Shown here: positions 38,322 through 48,526 of the stretch, in pieces | Layout of the letters: every line of letters starts with the position of its first letter | Numbering within the stretch: the first letter of the stretch is position 1 | Source: Massilia sp. YIM B02769 | Lineage (GTDB): Bacteria > Pseudomonadota > Gammaproteobacteria > Burkholderiales > Burkholderiaceae_D | DNA length: 64,000 nucleotides | NCBI RefSeq assembly: GCF_030411995.1 | Contig: NZ_JASNRC010000010.1 | Span: forward strand, 1-64,000 | Direction of reading: 5' to 3' | The notes under the pieces: model-generated | Databases searched by the model: none | Seen by the model: the letters and a program-made list of their open reading frames with translations, nothing else | What the model was told of the DNA's origin: nothing | Position numbers and translations under genes: made by a program

Positions 38322-40235
38322 TTAAAATTGCAGTATCGCGCTGAAGCCCACGCTGCGCGCGAAGGTCTGGCGCAGGCCCGGTTCGCCGAATTCGGCATGC
38401 TGGTCGTGCAGCAGGTTACGCCCGACCAGGGCGAGCTCCAGGTTCGGCCTGGCCTGCCAGGCGATGCGCGCGTCGAGCTCATGATATCCCGGCACGGCGG
38501 GGCGCGTCAGCTTGCCGACGTGGCGCAGCGACAAATCGAGTTGCAGGTCGGCAGCCAGCTCGTGCGCCGAGCGCAGGCTCCAGTAGCGTTTCGGGTCGTT
38601 CGGCGCCATGCCCAGGAAGCGCGACCAGTCGCGGCTGACACCGTCGGCTTTCACGCGCACGCTCTGGAACACTGCGCCACCCGACAGGCGCCAGCCGCGC
38701 AGCACCTGCCAGCTGGCCCAGGCTTCCAGGCCGCTGGCGCGTCCGTCGGCGCGGTTTTCGAAACGCGCCGGCGCGCCGGCGCGCACCTCCAGCGTGCGCA
38801 GGCGGTCGTAGTCGCTGTGGAACAGGGTGGCGGAATACGAGACCGCCGGCGTCGGCTGGGCACGGTAGCCGAACTCGATCACGCGCGCGGTCTCGGCGTC
38901 GAAGCCGGGGCCGCCTTCCACGAAGTAGCGCGGCGTGCCGTCCGGCGCGGTGCCGGCGGCCAGGCGCAGGTCGCGGTCGATGCGCGACGGCGCGCGCACC
39001 GTGCGCGACACGGCCGCCCACGCCAGCGCGTTCGGCTGCACATTCCAGGCCAGGCGCGCGCTCGGCAGCCATTCGACCCCGGTATAGATATTGTGCTCGG
39101 CCCGGATGCCGGCGGTGGCGCGCAGCGTGTCGCCGAGCGCGATCTCGTCCTGCACGAACAGGTTCGTCCAGCGCAGGGTCCGGTTCTCGTCCAGCATGCT
39201 CAGCCAGGGGCTGCTGCGGATGCGGTCGCGGCTGACGCGGTAGCCGCCGCCCCAGGCCAGGTCGTGGCGCGCGCCCAGGCGCAGGTTATGCTGGGCTTCG
39301 AGGTCGAGCGTTTCCAGGCGCTGGGCGCCGAGCAGCTCCTCGCGCCGGGCATGGTCGAGGTAAGCCTGCAGGCGCAGGGTCGAGCCGTCGTCCAGGGTGC
39401 GCACCACGCGCGCCAGCAGGTTGGCGCCGCCGATGTTGGTGTCGCGCTGGCCGGCTTCGTCGAGCCTGCCGTCGTAGACGTCGCCGCTCAGGGTGGTGGT
39501 GGCGCCCTCGTCTTCCCAGTCGGCACGAAATCCCGCCTGCTGGCGGCGCCAGCCGGTGCCGCTGACGCTGCGGTCCTCGCGGTCGATGTCGTCCTGGCGC
39601 ACCAGCTTGGCATATACGCGGTAATGGCCGTTGTTGCCCAGCTCGCCGCCGTGGCGCAGCGAGCCGCTGCCGCCGTCGGCGCCGCCGCGCAGCACCAGCT
39701 GATTGCCCTGGGTGTCGCGCGCCGACTTCGTGATGATGTTGATGACGCCGTTGACGGCGTTCGCGCCCCAGATGGTGGCGCCCGGTCCGCTGATGACTTC
39801 GATGCGTTCGACGTCGGCCATGACCACGTCGTGGGTATCCCAGAACACACCGGAAAACAGCGGGGAATACACGCTGCGGCCATCGATCAGCACCAGCATC
39901 TTGTTCGCCAGCGTCGAGCCGAAGCCGCGCGCGCTGATCGCATAGTCGTGGGCGTCGGCGCGCGCCACCTGCAAATTCGGCGCCAGGCGCAACGCTTCGG
40001 GCAGGCTTGTGGCGCCGGAGCGACGGATTTCCGCGCCGCTGATGACGAACACCGAGGCCGGCGCGTCCGACAGGCGGGTTTCCTGGCGCGCCACCGACGT
40101 CACCACCACGTCGGCCAGCTGCTCGAGCGAATAGTCGGCCAGCGACCCGCCCTCCTGGGCCTGAACGTGGGGGAAGACCGTAAATAGCCCCGCGAAGGCG
40201 CAAGTCGGCAGACATTGTTTTAACATATTTGCCAT
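38322..40235 (-). CDS. TonB-dependent outer-membrane receptor
   Basis: A 637-residue outer-membrane receptor. After a signal peptide (MLKQCLPTCAFAGLFTVFPH) comes a plug domain. It includes SLEQLADVVVTSVARQETRL, a TonB-box-like N-terminus, and IWGANAVNGVINIITKSA, the plug signature. The rest is a 22-strand-type barrel ending RSVGFSAILQF with a terminal Phe. The plug text is of the type found in receptors once called colicin/vitamin B12-like, and no ligand can be assigned. It leads an operon with YfiR (8 bp) and a hybrid kinase, so ligand uptake or occupancy may be linked to signalling. Start ATG 40235 lacks a clear ribosome binding site; a Met three codons later is an alternative. Confidence 0.9.
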   Translation of the reverse strand: MANMLKQCLPTCAFAGLFTVFPHVQAQEGGSLADYSLEQLADVVVTSVARQETRLSDAPASVFVISGAEIRRSGATSLPEALRLAPNLQVARADAHDYAISARGFGSTLANKMLVLIDGRSVYSPLFSGVFWDTHDVVMADVERIEVISGPGATIWGANAVNGVINIITKSARDTQGNQLVLRGGADGGSGSLRHGGELGNNGHYRVYAKLVRQDDIDREDRSVSGTGWRRQQAGFRADWEDEGATTTLSGDVYDGRLDEAGQRDTNIGGANLLARVVRTLDDGSTLRLQAYLDHARREELLGAQRLETLDLEAQHNLRLGARHDLAWGGGYRVSRDRIRSSPWLSMLDENRTLRWTNLFVQDEIALGDTLRATAGIRAEHNIYTGVEWLPSARLAWNVQPNALAWAAVSRTVRAPSRIDRDLRLAAGTAPDGTPRYFVEGGPGFDAETARVIEFGYRAQPTPAVSYSATLFHSDYDRLRTLEVRAGAPARFENRADGRASGLEAWASWQVLRGWRLSGGAVFQSVRVKADGVSRDWSRFLGMAPNDPKRYWSLRSAHELAADLQLDLSLRHVGKLTRPAVPGYHELDARIAWQARPNLELALVGRNLLHDQHAEFGEPGLRQTFARSVGFSAILQF

Positions 40236-40429
40236 GGTAAAACATTTTCTGACGTGCACCAAGCGTGTGCAGCTCCCGTGCGCGCCCCGCGTACACATCC
40301 GTTGTTACAAAGCGTTTACAGCCATATAGCGCGGCTATACCTGTCATTACAAATTTAAATTGGAAACTTTTGTTGCGCAGCAGCATAATTGCACCTGTCT
40401 CCTCTATTCCCCGCAAGGAAATAGATTCA

Positions 40430-40459
40430 GCCCGCTCCGCAACGAGCGGGCTTTTTTTT
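40430..40459 (+). terminator. Orphan terminator in a divergent promoter region
   Basis: GCCCGCTC (40430-40437), CGCAAC loop, GAGCGGGC (40444-40451), then eight T residues. No plus-strand gene lies before it, because the TonB gene points away. It may end a small RNA or act on a leader. Confidence 0.85.
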
Positions 40460-40583
40460 GCCCGCGTTTTCCGCACCCGCACATCGGCAGCCCTTTCCGG
40501 CGCACACGCCAGCGCGCCGACAGAAGCGCGCCGTTTAGTGTAGGATTCGGCCATGTTTTCGAATACACAACAGGCCGTCGTCC

Positions 40584-41414
40584 ATGTCCGCTCCAGGTAA
40601 GTCCGCCCCCACCGTTTCCACCTACGACTGGAGCGCCAGCACGCTCGGCAATCCGGCCACCTGGCCGCAGCCGCTGCGCATCGCAGCCGAGTTGATGTTC
40701 AACACGCCGCTGCCGATGCTGCTGCTATGGGGCCCGCAATCCATCCTCCTGTGCAACGAGGCGTATGGCGCCCTGGCCGGGCCGGCCTACGGCCGCGTGC
40801 CCGGCGGCTCGCAGCCGGCGGTGATGCCGCCGCCGCTGCAGGCAGGGCAAGAAGGCGCCGCGCGCGCCTGGCGCGGCGAAGCCGTGCAGATGCCGGCCGT
40901 GACGCTGCACTTCGGCGCTGCCAGCCAGGGCCAGTACGACCTGCACTTCACCCCGCTGCTGAACGACGGCGCCGTGGCCGGCCTGCTGTGCGCGCTGGCC
41001 CCCGCCTCCGCGGCCGAGGCCGCGCCGGCAGCGGCCGAGGAGATCGGCACCCTGAGCGTGCTGGTGGTGGAAGACAACCTCGATTCGCAATACCTGGTGT
41101 GCGAGATGCTGAAGGCCTTCGGCTACGAAGCCGACGGCGTGGCCCACCCGGACGACGCCCTGGCGCGCCTGGCCGCACAGCGCTACCACGTGCTGTTTAC
41201 CGATGTCAGCCTGCCCGGCATGTCCGGCGTCGACCTGGCGCGCGAAGCGATGCGCCTGTATCCGCACCTGAAGGTGATCTTCGCCTCAGGCTATGGCGAC
41301 ATGCTGCTGAAACACCTCGACTTCCCTTACCAGTCGCTGCAAAAGCCGTACGAACTCGACCAGTTGCAGAATGCGCTGAACCAGGTTGGCAACCAGTTGC
41401 GGGCGGGCGCCTGA
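40584..41414 (+). CDS. PAS-like / receiver domain protein
   Basis: A 276-residue cytoplasmic protein. Residues 10-140 form a PAS-like domain of the type found at the start of many Massilia hybrid kinases (PLRIAAELMFNTPLPMLLLW, NEAYGALAGPAYGRVPG). Residues about 150-270 are a receiver domain: LSVLVVEDNLDSQYLVCEML carries the acidic pair, VLFTDVSLPGMSGVDLAREA the phospho-acceptor Asp, and SLQKPYELDQL the Lys. It has no output domain, so it may act as a phosphate sink or signal shuttle for the kinase encoded 216 bp downstream. ATG 40584 has an ordinary ribosome binding site. This pairing of a PAS-REC protein with a large hybrid kinase suggests a phosphorelay. Confidence 0.82.
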   Translation: MSAPGKSAPTVSTYDWSASTLGNPATWPQPLRIAAELMFNTPLPMLLLWGPQSILLCNEAYGALAGPAYGRVPGGSQPAVMPPPLQAGQEGAARAWRGEAVQMPAVTLHFGAASQGQYDLHFTPLLNDGAVAGLLCALAPASAAEAAPAAAEEIGTLSVLVVEDNLDSQYLVCEMLKAFGYEADGVAHPDDALARLAAQRYHVLFTDVSLPGMSGVDLAREAMRLYPHLKVIFASGYGDMLLKHLDFPYQSLQKPYELDQLQNALNQVGNQLRAGA

Positions 41415-41629
41415 GTGCCCGCCCAAGCGTGTGCATGCCGCCCGAGCGGCTGGGCTAGAATGGCCCCAGGCCGTGTGCCGCCGCGCCTGCGCATGACGCG
41501 GCGCGCCGTATGCGTGCGGCCACCCTGCGCCGAGCAACAGACCATGATTTCCATCCGCCCCATTGCCGCCTTCATGCATCCCCCGATTCCGGCGGCGGCC
41601 CGCCGTGCGCCACTTGCAGGGAGCCGCGC

Positions 41630-44600
41630 GTGAGCGATAACCGGGACGATCTCGACCTCATGCGCTCGGCCGCCCTGCGCAATGCCAGCAGCGTGCTGGC
41701 CGCGCGCCAGCGCGCCGAGGCCGAGCTGATGGCGGCCAAGGAAGCCCTGCGCCAGGCCAACGAGCGCATGGAAAACATGCTCGAAAGCCTGACCGACGCC
41801 TTCTGCGCGGTCGACTTCGACTGGCGCATCACCTACATCAACGGCCGCGCGCTGAGCATGCTGGCGCCGCTGAACAAGACCCGCGAGGGTTTGCTCGGCA
41901 AGAGCCTGTGGGAAGAATTCGAAGAGCTGCAGGGTACCAACCTGGCGAGCAACCTGCGCCAGGCCATGGACTCGCGCCAGATGGGTACGCGCGAATTCTT
42001 TTATCCGCGCCTGGCGATCTGGGTCGAGGCCCGCCTCTATCCGTCGCCCGACGGCCTGACCCTGTATTTCCAGGACATCACCCAGCGCCGCATCGACCAG
42101 CAAGCGCTGATCGACGGCAACAGCCGCCTGCAGGTGGCCCTGGCCGCCGGCCGCCTGGGCGACTGGCGCTGGGACGCCGCCAGCGACCGCGTGCTGCTGG
42201 GCGAGCGCGCCGCCACCATCCTCGAACTCGAAGCGGAAGTGCCGATCGCCTGGGCCGAACTGCGCGCGCGCCTCGACCAGGCCGACCGCGAGGCGGTGCG
42301 GCGCGCCGTGCTGCACGCGTTCGCCACCCACACCGACCTGAACATCGAGTGCCGCCTGCTGCCCGACGGCGGGCAATCGCGCTGGATCGCCCTGGTCGGC
42401 CGCGCCGACTACGCCAATCCGGCGCTGCGCGACAGCGTGATCGGCATGACCGGCGTGGTCCAGGACGTGTCGTCGCGCAAGAATGCCGAGGACAGCCTGC
42501 GCCAGAGCGAAGAAGTGCTGCGTGCCCTCGCCAACACCATCCCGCAGCTGGCCTGGATGGCCGAGCCCGATGGCGCCATCGTCTGGTTCAACGAGCGCTG
42601 GTATGACTACACCGGCACCACCCAGGAAGGCGCGGCCGGCTGGGGCTGGCAACGCACGGTCGACCCCGAGGTGCTGCCCGCCATGCAGCAGCACTGGGCC
42701 ACCTCGATCCGCACCGGCGAGCCGTTCGAGATGGAATACCCGATCCGCGGCGCCGACGGCCAGTACCGCTGGTTCCTGACCCGCGTGAACGCGGTGCGCG
42801 ACCGCCACGGCATGGTGGTGCGCTGGTTCGGCACGAACACCGACGTCGACCAGGTCAAGCGCGCCGAGCAGGCCCTGCGCGAGGAATCGAAGGTGCTGGA
42901 ACTGCTGAACAGCACCGGCAGCGCCCTGGCCTCCACGCGCGATTTGCGCTCGCTGCTGCAGGTGGCCACCGACGCCGCCAGCGGCATCGCCGGCGCCCGC
43001 TTCGGTTCCTTCTTCTACCACGGCAAGGAAGGCGAAGGACCGAAGTTTTCGCTGTACACGCTGTCGGGCGCCACCGCCAACGAATTCCAGAGTTTCGGCG
43101 AGCCGCATGCCACCGCCCTGTTCGGCCCCAGCTTCCGCGGCGCCGGCCTGGTGCGCTCGGGCGACATCACCGACGACCCGCGCTACGGCCCGACGCCGCC
43201 GCAATTCGGCATGCTGTCCGGCCAGCCGGTCGTGAAAAGCTACCTGTCGGTGCCGGTGACGGCGGCCAGCGGCGAAGCCATCGGCACCATGTTCTTCGGC
43301 CATCCGGAACCGAACGTGTTCACCGAGCGCACCGAGCGCATCGTGCGCGGCATCGCGGCCCAGGCCGCGGTGGCGCTGGACAACACCCGCCTCTACGAAG
43401 CGGCCCAGCAGGCCGCCGAGGAACGCAAGGTGCTGCTCGAGAGCGAGCGCGAGGCGCGCGCCGAGGCCGAGCGCTCGAGCCAGATGAAGGACGAATTCCT
43501 GGCCACCCTGTCGCACGAGCTGCGCACGCCTTTGTCAGCCATCCTCGGCTGGGCCCAGGTGCTGCGCCGCGGCGGCAAGGACGAAGCCGACCGCCAGCGC
43601 GGCCTGCAGACGATCGAACGCAATGCGCGCGCCCAGGCCCAGCTGATCGAGGACCTGCTCGACATGAGCCGCATCACCTCGGGCAAGGTGCTGCTCGACA
43701 TCCAGACCCTGGCGCCGAGCAGCTTCCTCGACGCCGCCATCGAGACCGTGCGTCCGGCGGCCGACGCCAAGAACATCCGCCTGGAAAAGCGCTACGACGC
43801 CAACCCCGGGATGATCGCCGGCGACCCGGCGCGCCTGCAGCAGGTGGTGTGGAACCTGCTGTCGAACGCGATCAAGTTCACGCCGCGCGATGGCCAGGTG
43901 ATCGTCGAGCTGGCCCAGCGCGACGGTTCGGTCCTGATCACGGTGCGCGACACCGGCGCCGGCATCAAGCCGGAATTCATCACCCACGTGTTCGAGCGCT
44001 TCCGCCAGGCCGACGCCTCGATGACGCGGCGCCATGGCGGGCTCGGGCTGGGCCTGTCCATCGTCAAGCACCTGATCGAGCAGCACGGCGGCACGGTGCG
44101 CGCCGAGAGCCCGGGCGAAGGCCTGGGATCGAGCTTCGCGATCGAGCTGCCGCTGGCCAAGGCGGCGCCCGCCACCCGGCGCAGCCGCGCCGGCCTGATC
44201 GGCGCCCCGGCGCCGGCCACGCCGGAACTGACCCTGCTCGACCTCACCGGCACCACGGTGCTGGTGGTCGACGACGACCGCGATGCGCGCGAACTGATCG
44301 CCCGCATCCTCACCGACTGCCACGCGACGGTGCGCATCGAAGCGAGCGCGCGCGAAGCCTTCGAGGCCCTGCGGACCGATTTGCCCGACCTGTTGATCAG
44401 CGACCTGGGCATGCCCGAGGTCGATGGCTTCGAGCTGCTGTCCTGGGTGCGCGGTCTGGGGCGCGACCGCGGCGGCCTGACACCGGCGATCGCCCTGACC
44501 GCCTTTGCCCGCTCCGAAGACCGCCTGCGCGCACTGGAGGCGGGCTTCAATTCGCACATTTCCAAGCCCGTGGAACCAAGCGAACTGATCGCTGCCGTGG

Positions 44601-44641
44601 CATCATTGGTGCGTCCGCCGGCAGGCCGATCAAGATTGTGA
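41630..44641 (+). CDS. PAS/GAF hybrid sensor histidine kinase
   Basis: A 1003-residue soluble hybrid kinase. I start it at GTG 41630 (GGGAG seven bases upstream; MSDNRDDLDLMRS); an ATG at 41660 is an alternative. After a coiled coil come PAS domains at about 45-160 (MLESLTDAFCAVDFDWRITY), 165-290 and 295-415 (NTIPQLAWMAEPDGAIVWFN, with PAC). A GAF domain follows at about 430-590, HisKA with His629 (LATLSHELRTPLSAILGWAQ), an ATPase domain (GGLGLGLSIVKHLIEQHGGT) and a C-terminal receiver with Asp925 (LLISDLGMPEVDGFELLSWV). No membrane helix is present, so it senses a cytoplasmic cue. Next comes a receiver-GGDEF gene on the same strand, which may receive its phosphate. Confidence 0.92.
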   Translation: MSDNRDDLDLMRSAALRNASSVLAARQRAEAELMAAKEALRQANERMENMLESLTDAFCAVDFDWRITYINGRALSMLAPLNKTREGLLGKSLWEEFEELQGTNLASNLRQAMDSRQMGTREFFYPRLAIWVEARLYPSPDGLTLYFQDITQRRIDQQALIDGNSRLQVALAAGRLGDWRWDAASDRVLLGERAATILELEAEVPIAWAELRARLDQADREAVRRAVLHAFATHTDLNIECRLLPDGGQSRWIALVGRADYANPALRDSVIGMTGVVQDVSSRKNAEDSLRQSEEVLRALANTIPQLAWMAEPDGAIVWFNERWYDYTGTTQEGAAGWGWQRTVDPEVLPAMQQHWATSIRTGEPFEMEYPIRGADGQYRWFLTRVNAVRDRHGMVVRWFGTNTDVDQVKRAEQALREESKVLELLNSTGSALASTRDLRSLLQVATDAASGIAGARFGSFFYHGKEGEGPKFSLYTLSGATANEFQSFGEPHATALFGPSFRGAGLVRSGDITDDPRYGPTPPQFGMLSGQPVVKSYLSVPVTAASGEAIGTMFFGHPEPNVFTERTERIVRGIAAQAAVALDNTRLYEAAQQAAEERKVLLESEREARAEAERSSQMKDEFLATLSHELRTPLSAILGWAQVLRRGGKDEADRQRGLQTIERNARAQAQLIEDLLDMSRITSGKVLLDIQTLAPSSFLDAAIETVRPAADAKNIRLEKRYDANPGMIAGDPARLQQVVWNLLSNAIKFTPRDGQVIVELAQRDGSVLITVRDTGAGIKPEFITHVFERFRQADASMTRRHGGLGLGLSIVKHLIEQHGGTVRAESPGEGLGSSFAIELPLAKAAPATRRSRAGLIGAPAPATPELTLLDLTGTTVLVVDDDRDARELIARILTDCHATVRIEASAREAFEALRTDLPDLLISDLGMPEVDGFELLSWVRGLGRDRGGLTPAIALTAFARSEDRLRALEAGFNSHISKPVEPSELIAAVASLVRPPAGRSRL

Positions 44642-44771
44642 TGATCCTACCCGCGCACGCGGCGCTGTCCTACAAGAAATTTTAGTGCTTTTGCTAGACT
44701 AACCTGGATGGGAAAGTCGGATTCCTTAGTGAAATTTGTGTCCTTCCAGTACCTATTTCGACGAGAGAAGC

Positions 44772-45764
44772 ATGCCGAGCAGACAAGACATTTTGAACGC
44801 CAAGATTTTGGTCGTAGACGATTCGCCCGACAATATCGAGCTGATGGAAGAGATATTGTCCGAGGAGGGCTACACCGATGTCAGCTCGACGATGGAGCCT
44901 GAACAGGTGTGCCCGCTGCATCGCGAGCATAACTACGACCTGATCCTGCTGGACCTGCAAATGCCCGGCCTGAACGGTTTCCAGGTCATGAAAAGCCTGA
45001 AGGAAATCGAAAAAGGCGGCTATTTGCCGGTGCTGGCCCTCACGGCGCAACCGAGTTTCAAGATCGCGGCCCTGGAAGCGGGTGCGCGCGACTTCATCAG
45101 CAAGCCCTTCGACCTGCTGGAGGTGCACAAGCGCATCCACAACATGCTCGAGGTACGCCTGCTGTATAAAGAGCTGGCCCAGTATTCGAAAGCCCAGCAG
45201 GAACTCGCGCTGCACGACGCCCTCACCGGCCTGCCGAACCGGCGCCTGCTGGAAGACCGCATCGAGACCGCGCTGCAACACGCCAACCGCAGCCACGCCA
45301 AGGCCGCGATCATGTACCTGGACCTGGACGGTTTCAAGGCGATCAACGACACCTATGGCCATGCCTACGGCGACGATATCCTGAAGATGGTGTCGCAGCG
45401 CCTGCTGTCCACCTCGCGCAAGGAAGACACGGTGGCGCGCCTGGGCGGCGACGAATTCATGGTGGTGCTGGGCGACATCCACAGCCTGGCCGACGCCCAG
45501 GGGCCGGCCGCCAAGCTGGTCGAGGCGCTGTCCGAGCCCTATTTCATCAACGACCTGACGCTGCGCCTGTCGACCTCGATCGGCATCAGCATCTACCCGG
45601 ACGACGCCGAATCGGTGGACGCCCTGATCAGCATTGCCGACTACGCGCTGTACGAAGCCAAGCGCGCCGGCAAGAACCGTTTCTGCTCGACGGCCGGAGG
45701 GGCGCGCCAGGTGGCTGCGAAATCGCCCCCAAAGCAGGTGGCTGAGCTGGCTCAGCATCGCTGA
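44772..45764 (+). CDS. Receiver-GGDEF diguanylate cyclase
   Basis: A 330-residue response regulator of the PleD-like single-receiver type. Residues 10-130 are a receiver: AKILVVDDSPDNIELMEEIL and the phospho-acceptor Asp in YDLILLDLQMPGLNGFQVMK. The GGDEF domain starts with HDALTGLPNRRLLEDRIETA. It holds the metal Asp in YLDLDGFKAINDTYGHAYGD and an intact active site in RLGGDEFMVV. The inhibitory site RxxD is RKED, five residues before the motif. It should make c-di-GMP when phosphorylated and be feedback-inhibited. It follows the hybrid kinase by 130 bp on the same strand. The start at ATG 44772 is preceded by GAGAGAAG. Confidence 0.92.
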   Translation: MPSRQDILNAKILVVDDSPDNIELMEEILSEEGYTDVSSTMEPEQVCPLHREHNYDLILLDLQMPGLNGFQVMKSLKEIEKGGYLPVLALTAQPSFKIAALEAGARDFISKPFDLLEVHKRIHNMLEVRLLYKELAQYSKAQQELALHDALTGLPNRRLLEDRIETALQHANRSHAKAAIMYLDLDGFKAINDTYGHAYGDDILKMVSQRLLSTSRKEDTVARLGGDEFMVVLGDIHSLADAQGPAAKLVEALSEPYFINDLTLRLSTSIGISIYPDDAESVDALISIADYALYEAKRAGKNRFCSTAGGARQVAAKSPPKQVAELAQHR

Positions 45765-45879
45765 AGCCCCGCCAGCCGCCCCGCGCGGACACCCGCCTTC
45801 CACGGCGCCGGCCCACCAGCCCGGCGCCGTTTTTATTTGCGTGCCTATCCCGATTACCTGTCATGGCCAGGTAGTTGCA

Positions 45880-45992
45880 CGTAGGGTGGGCGCCCCGTGC
45901 CCACGCGTGGACGTTGATCATTGTTAGCTGTCGGACCATACGGAGCTAACACTATTCACACTTCACGCGTGGGCACGGGGCGCCCACCCTAC
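45880..45992. repeat. Perfect inverted pair of GTAGGGTGGG palindromes (REPIN-like)
   Basis: The 27-base element at 45881-45907 (GTAGGGTGGGCGCCCCGTGC then CCACGCG) recurs as an exact reverse complement at 45966-45992. The 58 bp between are unrelated. The element is internally palindromic, so the pair can form one long hairpin or two short ones. It lies between convergent genes. Confidence 0.88.
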
Positions 45993-46091
45993 CGGTTCCA
46001 CGTTGACGTCCCCACAAACGACAACGGCGCCTTGAGGTCCGCGCGATGCGGGCCCCAAGGCGCCGTGGCCTGGAACGGTGTGACTACAACA

Positions 46092-46547
<456 letters not shown>

Positions 46548-46831
46548 TCAAGTGGGCGCGCCTGTCCTCCATTGACACGGTTGAACTGGACACGCTTCGA
46601 CTATCGCATAGCCCCATGAAACCGTATGTGCGGTGCCGTACACGAAGCGCGCAAGGCCGGCCATGCAGGCTGCAAAAGCCCGCACGATTGCCCACGAACA
46701 TTGCAAATTGCCGTGATATTATTCGACGCCGCTCAGCCGTGTGTTTACCATTGGAAAGCGGTCACGCTCTGCTATCCTTCGCATTGGTATCCTTTGCATC
46801 GATATCCGTATCAAGCGGCAGAGCCAACGCC

Positions 46832-48487
46832 ATGTGTCCCGACAAACGCAGCAGGAACGACGTGTTCACCACCGACAAACCGAAGATCTTGGTCGTCAAC
46901 GACGACGCGGCCAGCCTGCTGGCACTTACCAGCCTGCTCGACCAGTGGGCCGACGAAACCGGCTACACGGTGCTCTCGGCGCGCTCGGGCCAGGACGCGC
47001 TGCGCCAGGTGCTGCTGCACGACTTCGCCGTCATCATCCTCGACGTCAACATGCCGGGCATGGACGGCTTCGAGACCGCCGAAGCGATCCACCAGCGCGC
47101 GCGCTCGGCCGACATCCCGATCATTTTCGTGACCGCCTTCCTGGCCGACGAGATCGACCGCCTGAAGGCTTACCAGCGCGGCGCCGCCGACTTCCTGTTC
47201 ACCCCGGTGATTCCGCAGATCCTGCACGCCAAGGTGTCGGTGTTCGTGGCCCTGGCCAACAAGAACGAGCAACTGCGGCGCCAGACCGAGGATTTGTCGC
47301 AACGCACCCTCGAACTGACCGCGACCAACGAGCGCCTGATGCGCGAGATCGAGGACCGCCAGGCGGCCGAGCGCACCAGCCATGCCAAGGACGAATTCCT
47401 GGCCATGCTGGGGCATGAACTGCGCAACCCGCTGTCGGCGATCAGCAGCGCCGCCGCCCTGATCGACATGCCCGGCGCCGGCCTGGAAACGGCCAGCCGC
47501 GCGCGCCAGATCATCGGGCGCCAGAGCCAGCATTTGTCGCGCATCGTCGACGACCTGCTCGATTTGTCGCGCGCGATGTCGGGCAAGATCCTGCTGGCGC
47601 GCCGCCCGGTGGACATGGCCAGCCTGGTCGGCGCCTGCCTCGACACCTTCCGCGCCACCGGCCGCACGTCGGGCTACCGCATCGACGTCGACCTGGCGCC
47701 GAACTGGGTCGACGGCGACCCGACCCGGCTGGAACAGATCGCCACCAACCTGATCGACAACGCCCTGAAGTACACGCCAGCCGGCGGCAGCATCGACATC
47801 CGCATCGGCGCCGAGGATGACGAAGTGCTGCTGACGGTGAGCGACACCGGCGTCGGCATCGGGCCCGAGCTGCTGCCGCATGTGTTCGACGTGTTCGTCC
47901 AGGGCAGCATCAGCCTCGATCGCGCCCAGGGCGGGCTCGGCATCGGGCTGTCGCTGGTGCGCCGCCTGGTCGAGCTGCACGGCGGCAGCGTGTCCGCCAC
48001 CAGCGCCGGCGGCGGCGCCGGCAGCTGCTTCACGATCCGCCTGCCGCGCGCCGAACCGGCCGAGGCGAGCGCGCCGGCCGCGAGCGTGTCGGAAACGGCC
48101 TGCGCCAAGCCGGCCGTGCTGCTGATCGAGGACAACGAAGACGGCCGCGAAATGATGGCGACCATGCTCGACGTCTACGGCTACCCGGTGCTGCAGTCGG
48201 CCGACGGGCTCGATGGGGTGCAGCAGGCCTTGACGCAGCTGCCGAAGGTGGCGTTGGTCGATATCGGGCTGCCGGGGATCGACGGCTATGAAGTGGCGCG
48301 CCGGCTGCGGGCGAATCCCGAAACCCGGGCGATGCGCCTGATCGCCCTGACCGGGTATGGGCTGGCCGAAGACCAGCGCCGGGTGCTGGAGGCGGGGTTC
48401 GACATGCACCTGGTGAAGCCGGTGGATATTGCGCAGTTGCTGGGGGCGCTGGGGGAGCCGGCGCCATTGCGGGCTGCGGCCGGGTGA
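46832..48487 (+). CDS. REC-HisKA-HATPase-REC hybrid kinase
   Basis: A 551-residue soluble kinase with receivers at both ends. The first receiver (about 15-130) has KILVVNDDAASLLALTSLLD and its Asp in AVIILDVNMPGMDGFETAEA. A coiled coil leads to HisKA with His195 (LAMLGHELRNPLSAISS), then an ATPase domain (GGLGIGLSLVRRLVELHGGS). The C-terminal receiver has its Asp in KVALVDIGLPGIDGYEVARR and Lys in MHLVKPVDI. In the first receiver the usual acidic pair DD is ND, so its metal site may be weakened. No input domain exists other than the first receiver, so it probably sits in a phosphorelay. GTG 46862 (AGGAAC upstream) is an alternative start. Confidence 0.9.
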   Translation: MCPDKRSRNDVFTTDKPKILVVNDDAASLLALTSLLDQWADETGYTVLSARSGQDALRQVLLHDFAVIILDVNMPGMDGFETAEAIHQRARSADIPIIFVTAFLADEIDRLKAYQRGAADFLFTPVIPQILHAKVSVFVALANKNEQLRRQTEDLSQRTLELTATNERLMREIEDRQAAERTSHAKDEFLAMLGHELRNPLSAISSAAALIDMPGAGLETASRARQIIGRQSQHLSRIVDDLLDLSRAMSGKILLARRPVDMASLVGACLDTFRATGRTSGYRIDVDLAPNWVDGDPTRLEQIATNLIDNALKYTPAGGSIDIRIGAEDDEVLLTVSDTGVGIGPELLPHVFDVFVQGSISLDRAQGGLGIGLSLVRRLVELHGGSVSATSAGGGAGSCFTIRLPRAEPAEASAPAASVSETACAKPAVLLIEDNEDGREMMATMLDVYGYPVLQSADGLDGVQQALTQLPKVALVDIGLPGIDGYEVARRLRANPETRAMRLIALTGYGLAEDQRRVLEAGFDMHLVKPVDIAQLLGALGEPAPLRAAAG

Positions 48488-48526
48488 ACGGCGCCGCGGG
48501 CTGCGACCGGGGGAATGGTGGGTTTC

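Noticed and set aside
35841-40187. Plus-strand frames of 744 and 700 codons
   Set aside because: Antisense of the hybrid kinase, YfiR and TonB receptor genes; no protein-like pattern.
41327-43516. 729-codon minus-strand frame
   Set aside because: Antisense of the PAS/GAF hybrid kinase gene.
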